Source of the DNA: Ignelater luminosus
Taxonomy: Eukaryota; Arthropoda; Insecta; Coleoptera; Elateridae
Direction: 5' to 3'
Length of the DNA: 64,000 nt
Assembly: GCA_011009095.1 (NCBI GenBank)
Contig: VTPC01091236.1
Location: 763,439-827,438, forward strand
The notes under the pieces are model-generated. The model saw nothing but the letters and a program-made list of their open reading frames with translations, was not told the DNA's origin and made no database searches. Of the stretch, positions 44,871 to 55,909 are shown piece after piece (positions within the stretch are counted from its first letter, which is position 1; each line of letters begins with the position of its first letter). Position numbers and translations under genes: made by a program.

Positions 44871-45150
44871 TTTTGAGTTGTTCAGGGTTCTCAGACCTGT
44901 CCGGCTTCCCGGTCCTGCCTTGTCGGGCCTCTTGGTTATTCAGGGATTTGGGCCTGTAGGGCCGTTCTGGCCCCTCTAGTCGTTCAGGGTTCTCGTGCCT
45001 TTCAGACCTTCAGAGACTGCCGGCGCTGTTTGGACCTTTCGAGCTTTTCCGGACTACCAAAAAGTTACCGGGTTTTTTGGGCCGCGCCAAGTTTACTCCT
45101 AGTCGGACGGGCCGGACCGATCCTGGAGATTTCGGCCCGTGCAAGGTTTT
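44871..45150 (-). repeat. Degenerate 9-bp array with conserved flank (copy 3)
   Basis: Short array of the same words (TTCAGGGTTCTCAGACCTG, GTCGGGCCTCTTGG). It is followed by a flank GGGCCGCGCCAAGTTTACTC, GACGGGCCGGACCGATCCTG and CCCGTGCAAGG at 45080-45148, a clear relative of the flank after copy 2. Confidence 0.75.
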
Positions 45151-46680
45151 AATGCTGATTGTTTTGGATATTATATCAATTTCTTGTTATTCTAGAAACA
45201 AAGGCTCAAAACACCTAAGACCAGATCATTTCGAAATTAACTGTACTTCCAATATGAATAAAATTTGTGAAAGTTAAAACTACTTTAATAAGCAAACAAG
45301 AATTGACAAGAAGAAAATTGTCCAAAAGACATACTTTGCGGGGTACGTCCATGGCTAAAACGACGCTGACATCGAAATTTAAGGTTAGTTGACGAACTTA
45401 CGACTATTCTTCAAAAATGACATTGACAAGTGTGTCCACACTGTACCCATTAGAAAAATGACATAATAATAAAACAATATCAATGCACAAAAATTATTTT
45501 AAAATTGACAGATAGAGACAAATGTTTTCATAGTCTCCATGATTCGAATTAAGTCTCTGTTGATGGAAAAAAAAAATAAAAACAAAATGTGCACTTTTTC
45601 GCCAACATGCTTTATATCGAAAATGGAACACACTTGATAGATTTGTTAATATTTTCCGCAGAGGGGCAGCAAATCAAGTTTCGCATCCGGCCGGAAAATT
45701 TCCCGGTTGTCCGAGTTACAATTTTTAATTTCTATTAAAGCTTGATTATGGATTCCTCCTTTTATTAGTTTTATTTGCGTAGCGCAATTAAATACATCGT
45801 TTATATGTGCATATATTTCTCTTCTCGAATACAACAAAAACATGGCACAACATTAAGTTAGTGCGCTAACAACCTCATAAAGTTACTTAAGAAAAGACTC
45901 TCGGTAATATTTTATCGTCTTTGTAATTATTCCGACCGTGTTGGAATTTACAGTCATCTTTCAAAGAGCGTAAAACTATAGAAATGTAAAGATAGCCTGG
46001 CATAGTAAGTTAGTCATGGTCCGCGCTACATTTAAATGCGTAGGCTGACTGTCTCAAAGATTCAGCATGAAGTATCTTTCGAGCTTTTTGCTTGACCACT
46101 ATGTACTGAAAACACATGTGGACATTAACTCCACGTTCTATTTGTGTAAAGTGAAGTGCAAAATCCGCGATTCTCGTGTTTTGTCGTTTTGCACCTATTC
46201 TCGGTTGTTTTAACTCCGTTTGTGAATAACTAAATATCATTATGAGAATAAGTGTTCAGTTTCCAAAGTTAAGTAGATGTACATATCCACTTAGTGAACT
46301 TCAAAGGCATTTAATTACAAAGTGATGGCGGCGGAGTTTCTGATGTGGCACGACTCGTTTGTAGAACTTTGAAATTTTGTTTTTATTGGAATTCATGCAC
46401 CACGCCGTTCCGCTGAAAATGCTCTAAATGGAAAACGTCGACGTTCCCATAAAGCTGTGAAATTATTCATTTTGTCGATATTAAATTAAAAACGCCCCCG
46501 GGGAATACTAATTAAGTGCGAAAGATAATTTTCGATCTAACGTGTGAGCCGTTTGTACTTCCGCATCGAGTATTTCTTTCGAGCTGGCAATATTCGAAAC
46601 AAGCTTGACATTGGTTGGCAGAACCGGAAGGGAAAATAAAACGTCACGTTGTTGCGACGATGCGGTCCTCTTTAAAAGAA
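45151..46680. other. Non-coding stretch upstream of the proline-rich gene
   Basis: No supported gene. The part from about 46380 to 46680 is more complex in composition and lies immediately upstream of the TATA box at 46681, so it may include promoter-proximal elements. Confidence 0.4.
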
Positions 46681-46688
46681 TATAAATA
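46681..46688 (+). promoter_or_regulatory. Candidate TATA box
   Basis: TATAAATA, 364 bp before the start codon at 47052. If transcription starts about 30 bp downstream, a GTAAGC donor at 46736 and a TGTAG acceptor ending at 47039 would give a spliced leader. An 8-codon upstream frame starting at 46718 would then end before the main ATG. This arrangement is an inference. Confidence 0.35.
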
Positions 46689-47051
46689 AAGTGCAGTGAC
46701 TCCGAGCTTAGATAATAATGGTTCAGATTTTAAGAGTAAGCTCCTATTTTATTTTTACACAAAGCCAAATTTATTATTATTCATTAAAAAATATAAAACC
46801 TACGCTTTCCTTTATTTCTGTCTATTATTAGTTTAATGCCCCGCGATGAAAATTTTTGAGTTCGTTTCTCAACTAAAACACATTAATTGTGACAGATCAA
46901 TTTGTTATTTTTAAATTCTAAAATATGAATGACAGAAATAATTCCCAAGAAATATTAGTTCCGAGCAAAATGGGAAGACAAATCTCCTTCTAAAAATAAT
47001 TAATTACAAATGTTTGTTTTGATAAATGAGAGAGTGTAGTTTGACTAAAGA

Positions 47052-48035
47052 ATGGATAAAGAGGAGCAGGAAGACGGAAATACGACAGAAGATGAGATCA
47101 CATTCCTGTTACGTTTAAGACCTTCACCGACTCCGCCAATTCGACGGCGCCGTCACAGCGTCGATTGCAGACCAGCCGGAAGTCATCAAAGTTGCATCGC
47201 GTCTAACGGATGGGACGTTATAATAGAACGTCAGGAAACAAACTCGCCCACACCACCGCCATTACCACCCCGAATAACACCGTCTGCGCCACCTCAAGAA
47301 GTAGTGGAAAATTATCCCTGGAAACCCTACACCGTCCAACACCCGCCTCTTCCTCATCTCTATCATTCTCCGATTTCTCAGTTTTACAACAGGCCCCGTT
47401 TAAGTGCAGAATTTAGTACGAGTTTTCCAAACTTGCATTATGCAGCAGAACAAGTCGGCTACAACAGAGGGTCCCATTTCGTTCCTATTCAACCCGATTA
47501 CAATTTTACGCCAATTATGAATTCGGATTTACCGCCGAAACCTACGCGTCGTAAAGCCCGATATTTCCACGCGGAAGAAAATCAACAAACTAAACCCAAC
47601 CCGGACTTTGTCAGCCAGGATGGCATAAATTCGGTGCATAATTTCCAGCTCGCTCCATCTGCTCCGGTTAACGAGGAAACAAATTTTGTGCCACACAGAT
47701 TCTCTTCTACGGGCATAACGTCCAACAGTCACATATATACGACGCCGTCACAAGACTTTATTTCAAATACTCAAAATATACGGAATTCCGGAACGGATTT
47801 AATATCGAGTTACAGTGTTATGCGACCGCTAGTATCCTCGGGTTTTCATAATCAAGGGAAACCTCCTATATCGCCACCATTGGTTAAGCCACCAAAACCG
47901 CTTCCCAGGAGCTCCTTAACGAAGGACGAACAAATAACTCCTTCATCCGATAAGACCCAAGAGCCCAAGGAACTTACTAAAGCTCAGTCGGAATTAACGC
48001 TTAATGAACTGGTTAGTAAACTTAATAGAAAATAA
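47052..48035 (+). CDS. Proline-rich protein of 327 residues, family unknown
   Basis: A single uninterrupted frame of 327 codons in AT-rich DNA, far longer than expected by chance. The start at 47052 is the first ATG in frame and follows AAAGA. The protein is hydrophilic, without signal peptide or membrane segment. It has an acidic start (MDKEEQEDGNTTEDE), a basic patch RRRRHSVD that resembles a basophilic kinase or 14-3-3 site (residues about 32-39), and several SH3-ligand-like stretches: PTPPPLPPR (about 66-74), LPPKPTRR (about 159-166) and PPLVKPPKPLPR (about 274-285). It ends in a helical-looking LTLNELVSKLNRK. This composition suggests a scaffold or adaptor that binds SH3 proteins; the role is inferred. 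It could also be the last exon of a longer gene. Confidence 0.65.
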   Translation: MDKEEQEDGNTTEDEITFLLRLRPSPTPPIRRRRHSVDCRPAGSHQSCIASNGWDVIIERQETNSPTPPPLPPRITPSAPPQEVVENYPWKPYTVQHPPLPHLYHSPISQFYNRPRLSAEFSTSFPNLHYAAEQVGYNRGSHFVPIQPDYNFTPIMNSDLPPKPTRRKARYFHAEENQQTKPNPDFVSQDGINSVHNFQLAPSAPVNEETNFVPHRFSSTGITSNSHIYTTPSQDFISNTQNIRNSGTDLISSYSVMRPLVSSGFHNQGKPPISPPLVKPPKPLPRSSLTKDEQITPSSDKTQEPKELTKAQSELTLNELVSKLNRK

Positions 48036-48736
48036 TTTAGTTGGAGTTTAATAATTAACGAGCTTTCAAAATATTTTTACTAACATTTCAAGTTTCTCCC
48101 TTGCTTTTCATTCAGGATAGGCGGCGGTCACGTTACACTTGCAAAAGAGGAGCGGCATTATTCAGATTTATAAAATCCTAGAACAAAAATTCACTTTGAC
48201 AACATTCTTTACAAGAAAATTTAATTTAAACTCCAATAGCACAGGAAGGGTGTCTCTGTGGTATACGTTGACACGAATTCCTGAAACATGAACAACACCA
48301 TGGAAACGTAACATCGAGAAACGAAAGTTATTAAATATGTAGTTCGCTCGGGTATACATCTGCTAACGTTTATGTTTAAACTGACAAAGCAAATAGTAAT
48401 TTTGAACTGAAAGGTTAACCGATGTAATAAAGAATATTAGCGGCTTTAAAACGAGCCAGGGTCTTTCGTATAAAAGGGCGAATACAGGAAACTTAAGTTT
48501 TAAGAGTGGAATTAATCATCATAGCACAAATTAATTAAATGAAAATATTTAAGGTGCAAATTCGTCTGTACTGTCATAATTGAAAAATTTGTCAATATTG
48601 CAAATACATATTTAGTTACATAGTTTGCGCTTTTCAGTATTCTTTACGTCAAGTTGTAATGGATAAAAGATTTTTTGAAAAAATCTTTGTTAATAGCTTT
48701 GTAAGCTTGTAAGCAGAGAGAACTCGTTTTCTTACC
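48036..48736. other. Non-coding stretch downstream of the proline-rich gene
   Basis: No supported gene. No AATAAA was found close behind the stop codon at 48033-48035; an AATAAAG at about 48427-48433 is the nearest candidate. Confidence 0.4.
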
Positions 48737-48739
48737 TTA

Positions 48740-49319
48740 GGGTACGTTTATGTTGGAGCGACGATAGTAGCAAAGCAACGAAAGGTAAGTACTACTTTCA
48801 TATGGAACTGTTTATGTTGAGGAAAGCATAAGTGCAGTACTCGCCGGTCGACCAGCGATAATAGAGAGGATATGAAATTATTTGCATTTCTTCGCTCTAT
48901 TGCTCCATACTTTATCAAAGTTGTCACCAATTTTGGACAAAATATAATCAAAAGTTTCTTGTTTTACTCTCATATATCGAGCAAATTTTGTAGGTACTTT
49001 CTTAAGTCAGTGTAGGGATGATGATGATGTGTTTACGGGATGCGCTGCATATTAATGTTTTTTAGGACGATTTTTCAGAAAGTACCACTGAACTGCATTT
49101 GAAGAAAGAAATATCTCATCTTCTGAATCACTTATATTGTCTTTTACTATATGCTTTTTAACGTTTCTATTGTTAAAATTGTAATGCGAATAGTTTTATA
49201 GCGATGATCTGATAACGTCAATATAAACACCACAATGAAAGAAAATTCCGCGTTGCTTTTATCGTCGCTCTTATCATCGCTCCTATTGCCTTTATCGTAG
49301 CTCCAACATAAACGTACTC
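48740..49319 (-). mobile_element. PIF/Harbinger derivative with TTA target duplication
   Basis: A 580-bp element flanked by TTA at 48737-48739 and 49320-49322, the target duplication usual for PIF/Harbinger. Ends are GGGTACGTTTATGTTGGAGC on the left and, reverse-complemented, GAGTACGTTTATGTTGGAGC on the right; similarity continues for over 30 bp. The minus strand between them reads, with stops, as the N-terminal part of a Harbinger transposase: AAHPVN (HPxN block), FARYMRVKQETFDYILSKIG, then the EKVVLTFRCFATI block near the left end where active copies read EKLxVTLRFLATG. The DDE core is deleted. Confidence 0.85.
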
Positions 49320-49322
49320 TTA

Positions 49323-50534
49323 GGTCGCAGGTGTAGCACCTACCAATACCAAGTTGCGACACAATTACAATTCTATGACCAAAAACTACCAATACTTACT
49401 CGTTTAGTTGAGCGCCGTTGCTTTTGTCTTAAAGAACGACCGGGAGAAAGCAAAAGCCGGCATGAATCGCAATCTTAAACCAAAAATTAAAAAGAACGGT
49501 ACATCGATGGTTACGGGCCTGATACCGCCCTTATGCCATAAAATTAAAGTATGAATAAACCAACATAATTTATGGCATTTAGTAGGTGCTCTTGGATGCA
49601 AAATTTCAAAAGCGGCATACAGCAAAAACGATTTTGCGATTTTACTAATTCCAACTTCTCCCAAGGTTTTGTATCTTTCGGGACGACTCTTTTTTATAGG
49701 TGCGGGGAATAATTCCAAACAAATACCAGTCTAATTGAACAAAATATGTTTTCCTATAGAAACATTCCATTATTTTTAATACCTGGTAATAATCTGCTGA
49801 AAAACTTCAATTTTACCTTCAGATTTTCCAAGGGAATTTACCAAAACTTTACAAAAAAATAAACTGATAATAAAACGCAACTATTCACTCTGAAATTCGC
49901 TAATCGGATGATAAATGTCAAACGGCAACTAACACAATACAATAATGACCAAAAGTATATCTTGCGCGGAAATTCAAATGGGTAGAATTAACCATAGATT
50001 GTAAGATAGATTTGGAATATAATTGATGATTTTATGCCTTTTTTTTTATATTTTTTAAATTCAAGTCAGGATTTTTAGATAATTATGCAACGAAAATGGA
50101 ATGTTTACGCAGGACAGCAAGGGGTCTCTCAAGTTTCCAGGGCTGAAAAGGGGCGATTTAAATGAAAGAACCCCAAAAATTGGCAGTGTTAAATTCCACT
50201 TAATAGTATACTTAATAAAAATAAAGTCATTACGTATTAAAATTACAATGACGTTTCTCGTACCAATCTCATTAATTATATTTTGGCGGGACTTAAAAAA
50301 TTCAAACATAACCTATTGATTATGATAACTGCTTGATATTATTGAATAGGAAGCGTTGGAAAGCGGAAAGGGCCGGTTTTAAGGATTTTCTCTGTTAATA
50401 TTAGACAATTGCGTCGTAAGAAAAACGGAACGTTACAAAACCTGCTTTATCAAGCTTTTATTAGTTAGATAATGACCGTTATTATAGCAGTAGTGCTGTA
50501 ACGAAGTATGAACTGCAGGTAAATACTTTCATTG
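49323..50534. other. Non-coding stretch with one unrecognised frame
   Basis: A minus-strand frame of 104 codons (49404-49718) has no recognisable motif. Nothing else is supported. Confidence 0.4.
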
Positions 50535-50536
50535 TA

Positions 50537-50967
50537 CAAAGTGTTCATAAATGTTTCTGAGTCCAGTTGGCTATAGAATCTGATTTTGATGTGCCGCCTT
50601 GTTGATTTATTTCAACAGCTAATGCGTATTTGTTTTCTGTCATTTGTCAATTGCAAATGTCGTGTCCTGCATTTAGTTAATCTTGTGCTGAAATTTGTTG
50701 TATTGTTCCACATTCTTTCTCTCTAATTGTGTTTATTGTACGAAAAAGTCTTTTTCAAGACTAAAGTTGTAGGTTTATTGACAACTACATAATTTTAACT
50801 TATTAATTCTTAAAAAACATAAGATTAGGCAACCATCATAACAACAATGCAATGCGTGTAACGTGACAAACATTCTAATATATATCCTGTTTTTTAAAAG
50901 GCGGTAAATGCAGCCGCAAGCATGATTTCACAGCCCTCTGGACCCAGAAACATTTATAAACACTTTG
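50537..50967. mobile_element. TA-flanked MITE (431 bp) with ~45-bp terminal inverted repeats
   Basis: Ends are CAAAGTGTTCATAAATGTTT on the left and, reverse-complemented, CAAAGTGTTTATAAATGTTT on the right. Both continue into a CTGRGTCCAG-like block with mismatches. TA dinucleotides flank it at 50535-50536 and 50968-50969. There is no coding content. It is a Tc1/mariner-type non-autonomous element distinct from the others in the window. Confidence 0.85.
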
Positions 50968-50969
50968 TA

Positions 50970-52384
50970 TAAATGAAACGTCCTCGATGGACTTACGTAT
51001 ACATAGAAATGTTTAGCCTTTTTTATTTGAATTTTCTAAATGATTATAGGTCGATAAAGATGACTTGATAGCTTGATTTTACAGTTTTAAGCCGATTTCC
51101 TTATCAGTAGTGTTTTAAAAGTACAGAATTAGATTTAACGAATATACCTACTAATATCACTAGCAGCAATTATTAAAAGTGAAAGGAAAGAAAGTGGCAT
51201 ACAATCACATAGATTAACTTGATCGAATTTTTACAGCTTGGTATATTTTCAACGAACTCCGATAGGAGTCGTTAGTGAATTCACGAAGTCTGTTTGTTTG
51301 TCTGTCTGTCTGCATTGTTTTTTAAATTTTTGAAATTTTGACTTCCGATGTGGATTCTACATTAAAAACTAAAGACTATGTGGTGTCTTCGTTTTTTGAT
51401 ATCTCTTTGGTCAAAATGGCCTCTGAAAATTGAAGTATTCTACATCAAAAAATAAGAGATACGTATACTTTTAGTTTTTTGATATCGCCTCGGGAACATG
51501 CTCGAAATGGCCACCGAAAGATAAACGTTTGCTTATTTTTGTGAATAGACCGCTGCTCGAATTCAGTAACAAAACGAAGTTCGTTGTGGTTATGCTTTGC
51601 ATTCCCAGATGTTTTTAAATGAAAGATGTAACCAGAAAATATACAACTAATAATTTTAAAAGTTTTAACGATCCAATTAACCGTCATCTGGATGAATAAT
51701 AAGCGTTCAAAAACGGCTGGAGTATAATATGCTGGTAATACACTGTCACCATTCGTAAATGTTTACAAGCTTCAGTAAGTGTCATTTATAATTACCGCAG
51801 TGTATCGGTGTGATGATGACGTCAACGCATGGTCGTTGCGAATGTTGTTAGAATAAGTGAGCGTTGAGGTTATGTTTTGCATATTTTTTAATTTGTTCTC
51901 CGTTTACAATGCAATCAAAAAACATTAATAGTGTCAATGTTAATGTATTATGCATTATGCACAGTTTTTTTGCATGAGGCCTGACAATGGAGATTCACCC
52001 AATTTAGCAGTGTGAGCATTAATTTTCCAGTTTAAACTGGTCTTATGTACATGTACGGTTAGGACTTTTAAACAATTTTAGGTTAGTTTGCATGACAGAA
52101 TGGAATTAAAATCTTCAGTAGTTTTTGTCTTCAATTTAGTAATACCTCTAATAACAAATTGTACAATCTGTTCAAATACTTTAAAACTAACCAAGAGGGT
52201 TTTTTGAGTCCGTATGTTGGCATGAGATAAATCACTTTTTTTTGTATGTTTACTCTACTGATTTTGTTTTGAAACAATTAAGTTTGAGAACTGCTATGTC
52301 GAACATAATTTTTTGTTTTTATTGAATGTCAAAGTTAACAGGATGTTAATTTTATTTATTATTTATAAAAGTGGAAAGTCTATA
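50970..52384. other. AT-rich stretch with a short tandem duplication
   Basis: No supported gene. A CTGT/TTGT run lies at about 51290-51315. It is followed by two related ~88-bp units (about 51353-51432 and 51440-51525) that share ATTCTACAT, TTTTTTGATATC and AAATGGCC words. Confidence 0.5.
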
Positions 52385-53480
52385 CAGTGTGTCCCAATTT
52401 CGATCCTCACTATTGGGATCTCGGAAATTGTAAGAGATACGAAGTCGGTTAAATTAGAAAAGTTTTGGCTATTTTGGAGATCAGTTTACTTATGCTTTTG
52501 TTTTTTCAAGAAAGTTCAAGGCTTACTAGATATTTGCTAAAAACGAAATTATAGAATTAGACTCATGTTAGATTTATTATTAGTCATGTCTACTTGATCT
52601 TCGCAGGGCAGGGGCTTTTATTTATTTTATAAATATTTTTTTTTCTGTTGATCTATGAAAAATGGAAAAAATATGATTTATTCATTTATTTTTTACATTT
52701 TCTTCTGTTTTATATAATTTAAATAATTTCTGAAGACTTGTACAATTGTTCATTAAACTGTTTAGGAATAATTTGCTTTTTACTGGCATATACTACATTT
52801 AAAAAAAAATTGGAAAAAAAATGATTCCGTATAAGTTTGGTTGTGTGTATGTAATGCTGACCATGATTTTGTCAACTGGATTATCTTTTCTGACAAAGTG
52901 ACGTTTTCTTTTAACGGGGCGGTTAACAAAAACAATTGTCGGTATTGGGCACCCCAAAACCCACACTGAATGATGGACGGAGGCCCAAACTCAATATCCC
53001 AAAAAAATTGAATGTTTGGACGGGCATTATCGGCAATAGAATTTTACGTCCCTATTTTATTGAAGGAACCTTGACAGGTGAAAAATATTTAGAACTTCTG
53101 AGAGAGCATCTCGTTCCTGCTTTAGTCGAATTGTGTCCAGACAATGAAGAACCCGATGTTCCTAATACTAATTTGTGGTACCAGCATGATGGAGTACACC
53201 CCCATTATCGCGTTTTTGTTATGAACTATTTGAGCAAAGTGTTTCTAGATCGCTGGACTGGAAGACGAGGGGCCATTGAGCTGCCGGCTCGGTCTTCTGA
53301 TCTCACTCCTTTAGACTTTTTCTATGGGGTTACCTTAAAAGTAAAATCTATTTTACTAAACCAAATTCTATTTATTTATCCGAGCGGTTACCCTAGATAT
53401 GCTTCGCAACCTGTCAAACGAGTTTATCCAAAGACTTGCCTTTTGCCAGGAAGTACATGGGTCTCAGTTTGAGCACTTAA
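52385..53480 (+). mobile_element. Mariner-type element with degraded transposase; relative of the MITE at 2609
   Basis: The left end CAGTGTGTCCCAATTTCGAT follows a TA at 52383-52384 and matches the ends of the MITE at 2609-3506 for about 170 bp. After AT-rich filler, the transposase appears at about 52862 with DFVNWIIFSDKVTFSFNG (first Asp block), then NCRYWAPQNPH. A 178-codon frame (52936-53472) carries LNVWTGIIGNRILRPYFIEG, LWYQHDGVHPHY (second Asp) and RSSDLTPLDFFYGV (third Asp) before a divergent tail. The N-terminal DNA-binding part is missing, and the right inverted repeat was not found. The name 'mariner-type' rests on the three Asp blocks. Confidence 0.8.
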
Positions 53481-53847
53481 TTTGATAGTTAGATTTTTAA
53501 GATTTTTTTAATTTGATAGTTGTAATGTTTTATAGTTTGGTATTTTTATGTAATTGTTGTTTTGTTTTTGTGTTTAATGTTTAAAACTGTTTACTTGGCA
53601 TCGTTTGTTATTTATTGTGTATTTTTTCTATCTGGAATAAATCAGCTTGTAGTTACGCCACTAACATAATTGTATCACATTATCAAAAATGGCGGTTGCC
53701 ATTAAAGAGAAATTGATGACGTCATCGAGGGTAAGGGTGGGGGTAAAGAAAAAAACGAAAATCATTCGAATAGATGGCCCATTGGGAAATAAGGTTTACG
53801 TATCCAAGGCTTTTGACCAGAGATTAAAGCGTTGATTCAAGGACAAT

Positions 53848-53873
53848 TTAATTAATTAATTAATTAATTAATT
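53848..53873. repeat. (TTAA)n microsatellite
   Basis: About six TTAA units. Confidence 0.9.
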
Positions 53874-54084
53874 ATTTTTCCAAGATTTACGTGTCAAAGA
53901 GTAAAAAATACAGTAAGATATCTAAATTTGATGCCGTTTACTATCATTTACTTACAGGAAGAAGTTTGCCACTAAGAAATTCTTTTTGTAACGAAATCTA
54001 TGCCACCCAGAAATCACCTCTGCTAAAGTGGTTGCCTACTGTTTGAAAATTCCTATAAACATAAATTTTAGTTTGAACACTTAG

Positions 54085-55440
54085 GTAATTATGCTTTTGA
54101 CAGTTGTGTTATATATCCTGTGTTTGTTACTATTTGATATTGATTGGTTCCAAAGGATACTATTGAGAAGGGTAACTGCTTTTCTTCCCTGGTTGTTTCT
54201 TTCCTTTACGGTCTCGTCTACACTCCCTTCCTTTGTGATGGTCATACCCAAGTACTTATATGTGTCTAATTATTTCTTCATCTTCTAATGTGAGGTCCTG
54301 TTGTTTCCCACCGATGCACATATATTCTATTTTTCTTATGTTTATTTCCAGTCCTTCTTTTTTATATCCCTCAATTAATTTCCGTGTCATGTATTCGATA
54401 TCTTCATATTCCTGCGAGTTGGTCATCTGCAAATGACAATATGTATATACTACTGTTCCAAAGTTTTAGAGTTTGTTCGAAGTAAATCTTAAATAGTGTC
54501 GGTAAAAGACAGCAGCCATGCTTTAGACCTTTGTTGGTTTGGAATCCCTTTGATAGACTGTTTCCAATCTTTACCCTTGTTTGGCATTAACATACATTTG
54601 CTTCGTCGCTTTTATCAAACTCATGCTTATGTTGGTTTTCTACTATGCTTACCATAGTTTATTTTGTGGAATTCTGTCATATGCCTTTCTTAAATCTACA
54701 TACAATAGATGTATTTCCTGGTTGACGGCCACTTTCTTTTTAATAATCTATGTAATGCAGAAAAGATAGTGTCAACTGGTTCATCTTCCTGCCCCGAATC
54801 CAGCTTGTTCTTCATCTTCCATATCCTTGTATTCGTTTTCTGTTCTATTTTTTATCAATTTTCCGTATATTCTGCTGACTGAGTTTGTCACAGCAATGCC
54901 TCTGTAGTTGTCGCAGTCATCTCGTCTACCTTTTTTTATGTATGGTGAATATGAAGGATGTCTTCCTTTCTTCTGAGATTCGTTCCGTTGATGCAGGTTT
55001 GGCAAAGTTTGGTTAGGCTTTCATGTAATTTTGTTGTACAGTATTTTATTAGCTCAGCCGGGATGTTTCCTGGACCTGGTCCTTTGTTGTTTTTTAACGA
55101 CTTACACATTTCTTTATTTCTTTTGTTGTTACTCGTATAGGTGAGGCTGAAATATTTATATTTTGGATGTTGCTGTTATATTTGAATTCTGGCCTATTCT
55201 CATTTAGGAGTTTTTCAAAGTACTCGTCCTATCGATCCGGTGTAATTGTTGTTATTTTGTCGCTTTTCTTTTCCTGTCCTAACGATTTTAATATTTTTCA
55301 ACTTTCTGTACTTTTCCGTCCTCCTAAATGTGTGTTAATGATGTTACACTTTTGTTACCAGGCTTCATTTTTCTTTTGACATATCATTCTTTGCACTTTT
55401 ATTTGGGTCTCCTTGTATACCATCCTATCAAAGGATTAGG
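54085..55440 (-). pseudogene. LINE reverse transcriptase pseudogene, minus strand
   Basis: Read on the minus strand: a linker with DEYFEKLLNENRPEF (about 55215-55235), the block IYKKGRRDDCDNYRGIAVTN then IEDEEQAGFGAGR-like (54781-54930), and YVDLRKAYDRIPQNKLW (catalytic Asp, about 54650-54700) with one frame change. Further on are GLKHGCCLLPTLFKIYFEQT (near 54490-54530), SFADD (about 54440), KEGLEINIRKIEYMCIGGKQ (about 54300-54360) and, near 54180, GRKAVTLLNSILWNQSIS. Stops and shifts are frequent. It points toward the similar but better-preserved LINE at 55910-57885. Confidence 0.8.
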
Positions 55441-55909
55441 ATGCGAGTTCTAACTTTGACAATTTGAGCATATTTGATGGCGTATATCTCCTAGCCGACT
55501 TGCCGCAACGAGTCTATTGTAGCAGTGGAAGACACTACAAGGGAGAAGAATTGTTTTGGTTGAACAGTACTCCTCGCCACCCAGCGCCCAAAGTGTCCAG
55601 GCTAGTCCAAACTTGACCCTTCTGATTAACAGAAATTCCATTTTCTCTGACATCATCCGGTGGAATTCAATGAAAATCGGTATTTAACCTCATCGGGTAT
55701 TGAGATAAATGCTTAGATAATAAAACTGTTGAAATCACCAGAGAAAAACCGAAAACAGGCATTATTTAAACTTGTCTACATCTGAATCTGTTGAAACTTA
55801 CCTTAAGACCACTTATTCTGTCATCCAAGATCAAAAAATACTCATGACCGAAATTTTACCCATATTGGACATAGTGCACTGGTAGTATTTAATTAAAATA
55901 TTATTAAAT

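Noticed and set aside
44300..44959. 219-codon plus-strand frame
   Set aside because: It continues into a 9-bp array and another frame is open in parallel; no family or splice context seen. Kept only as an unrecognised spacer.
54091..55379. Several hydrophobic plus-strand frames
   Set aside because: They are shadows of the minus-strand LINE; Lys/Asn-rich coding DNA read backwards looks membrane-like.
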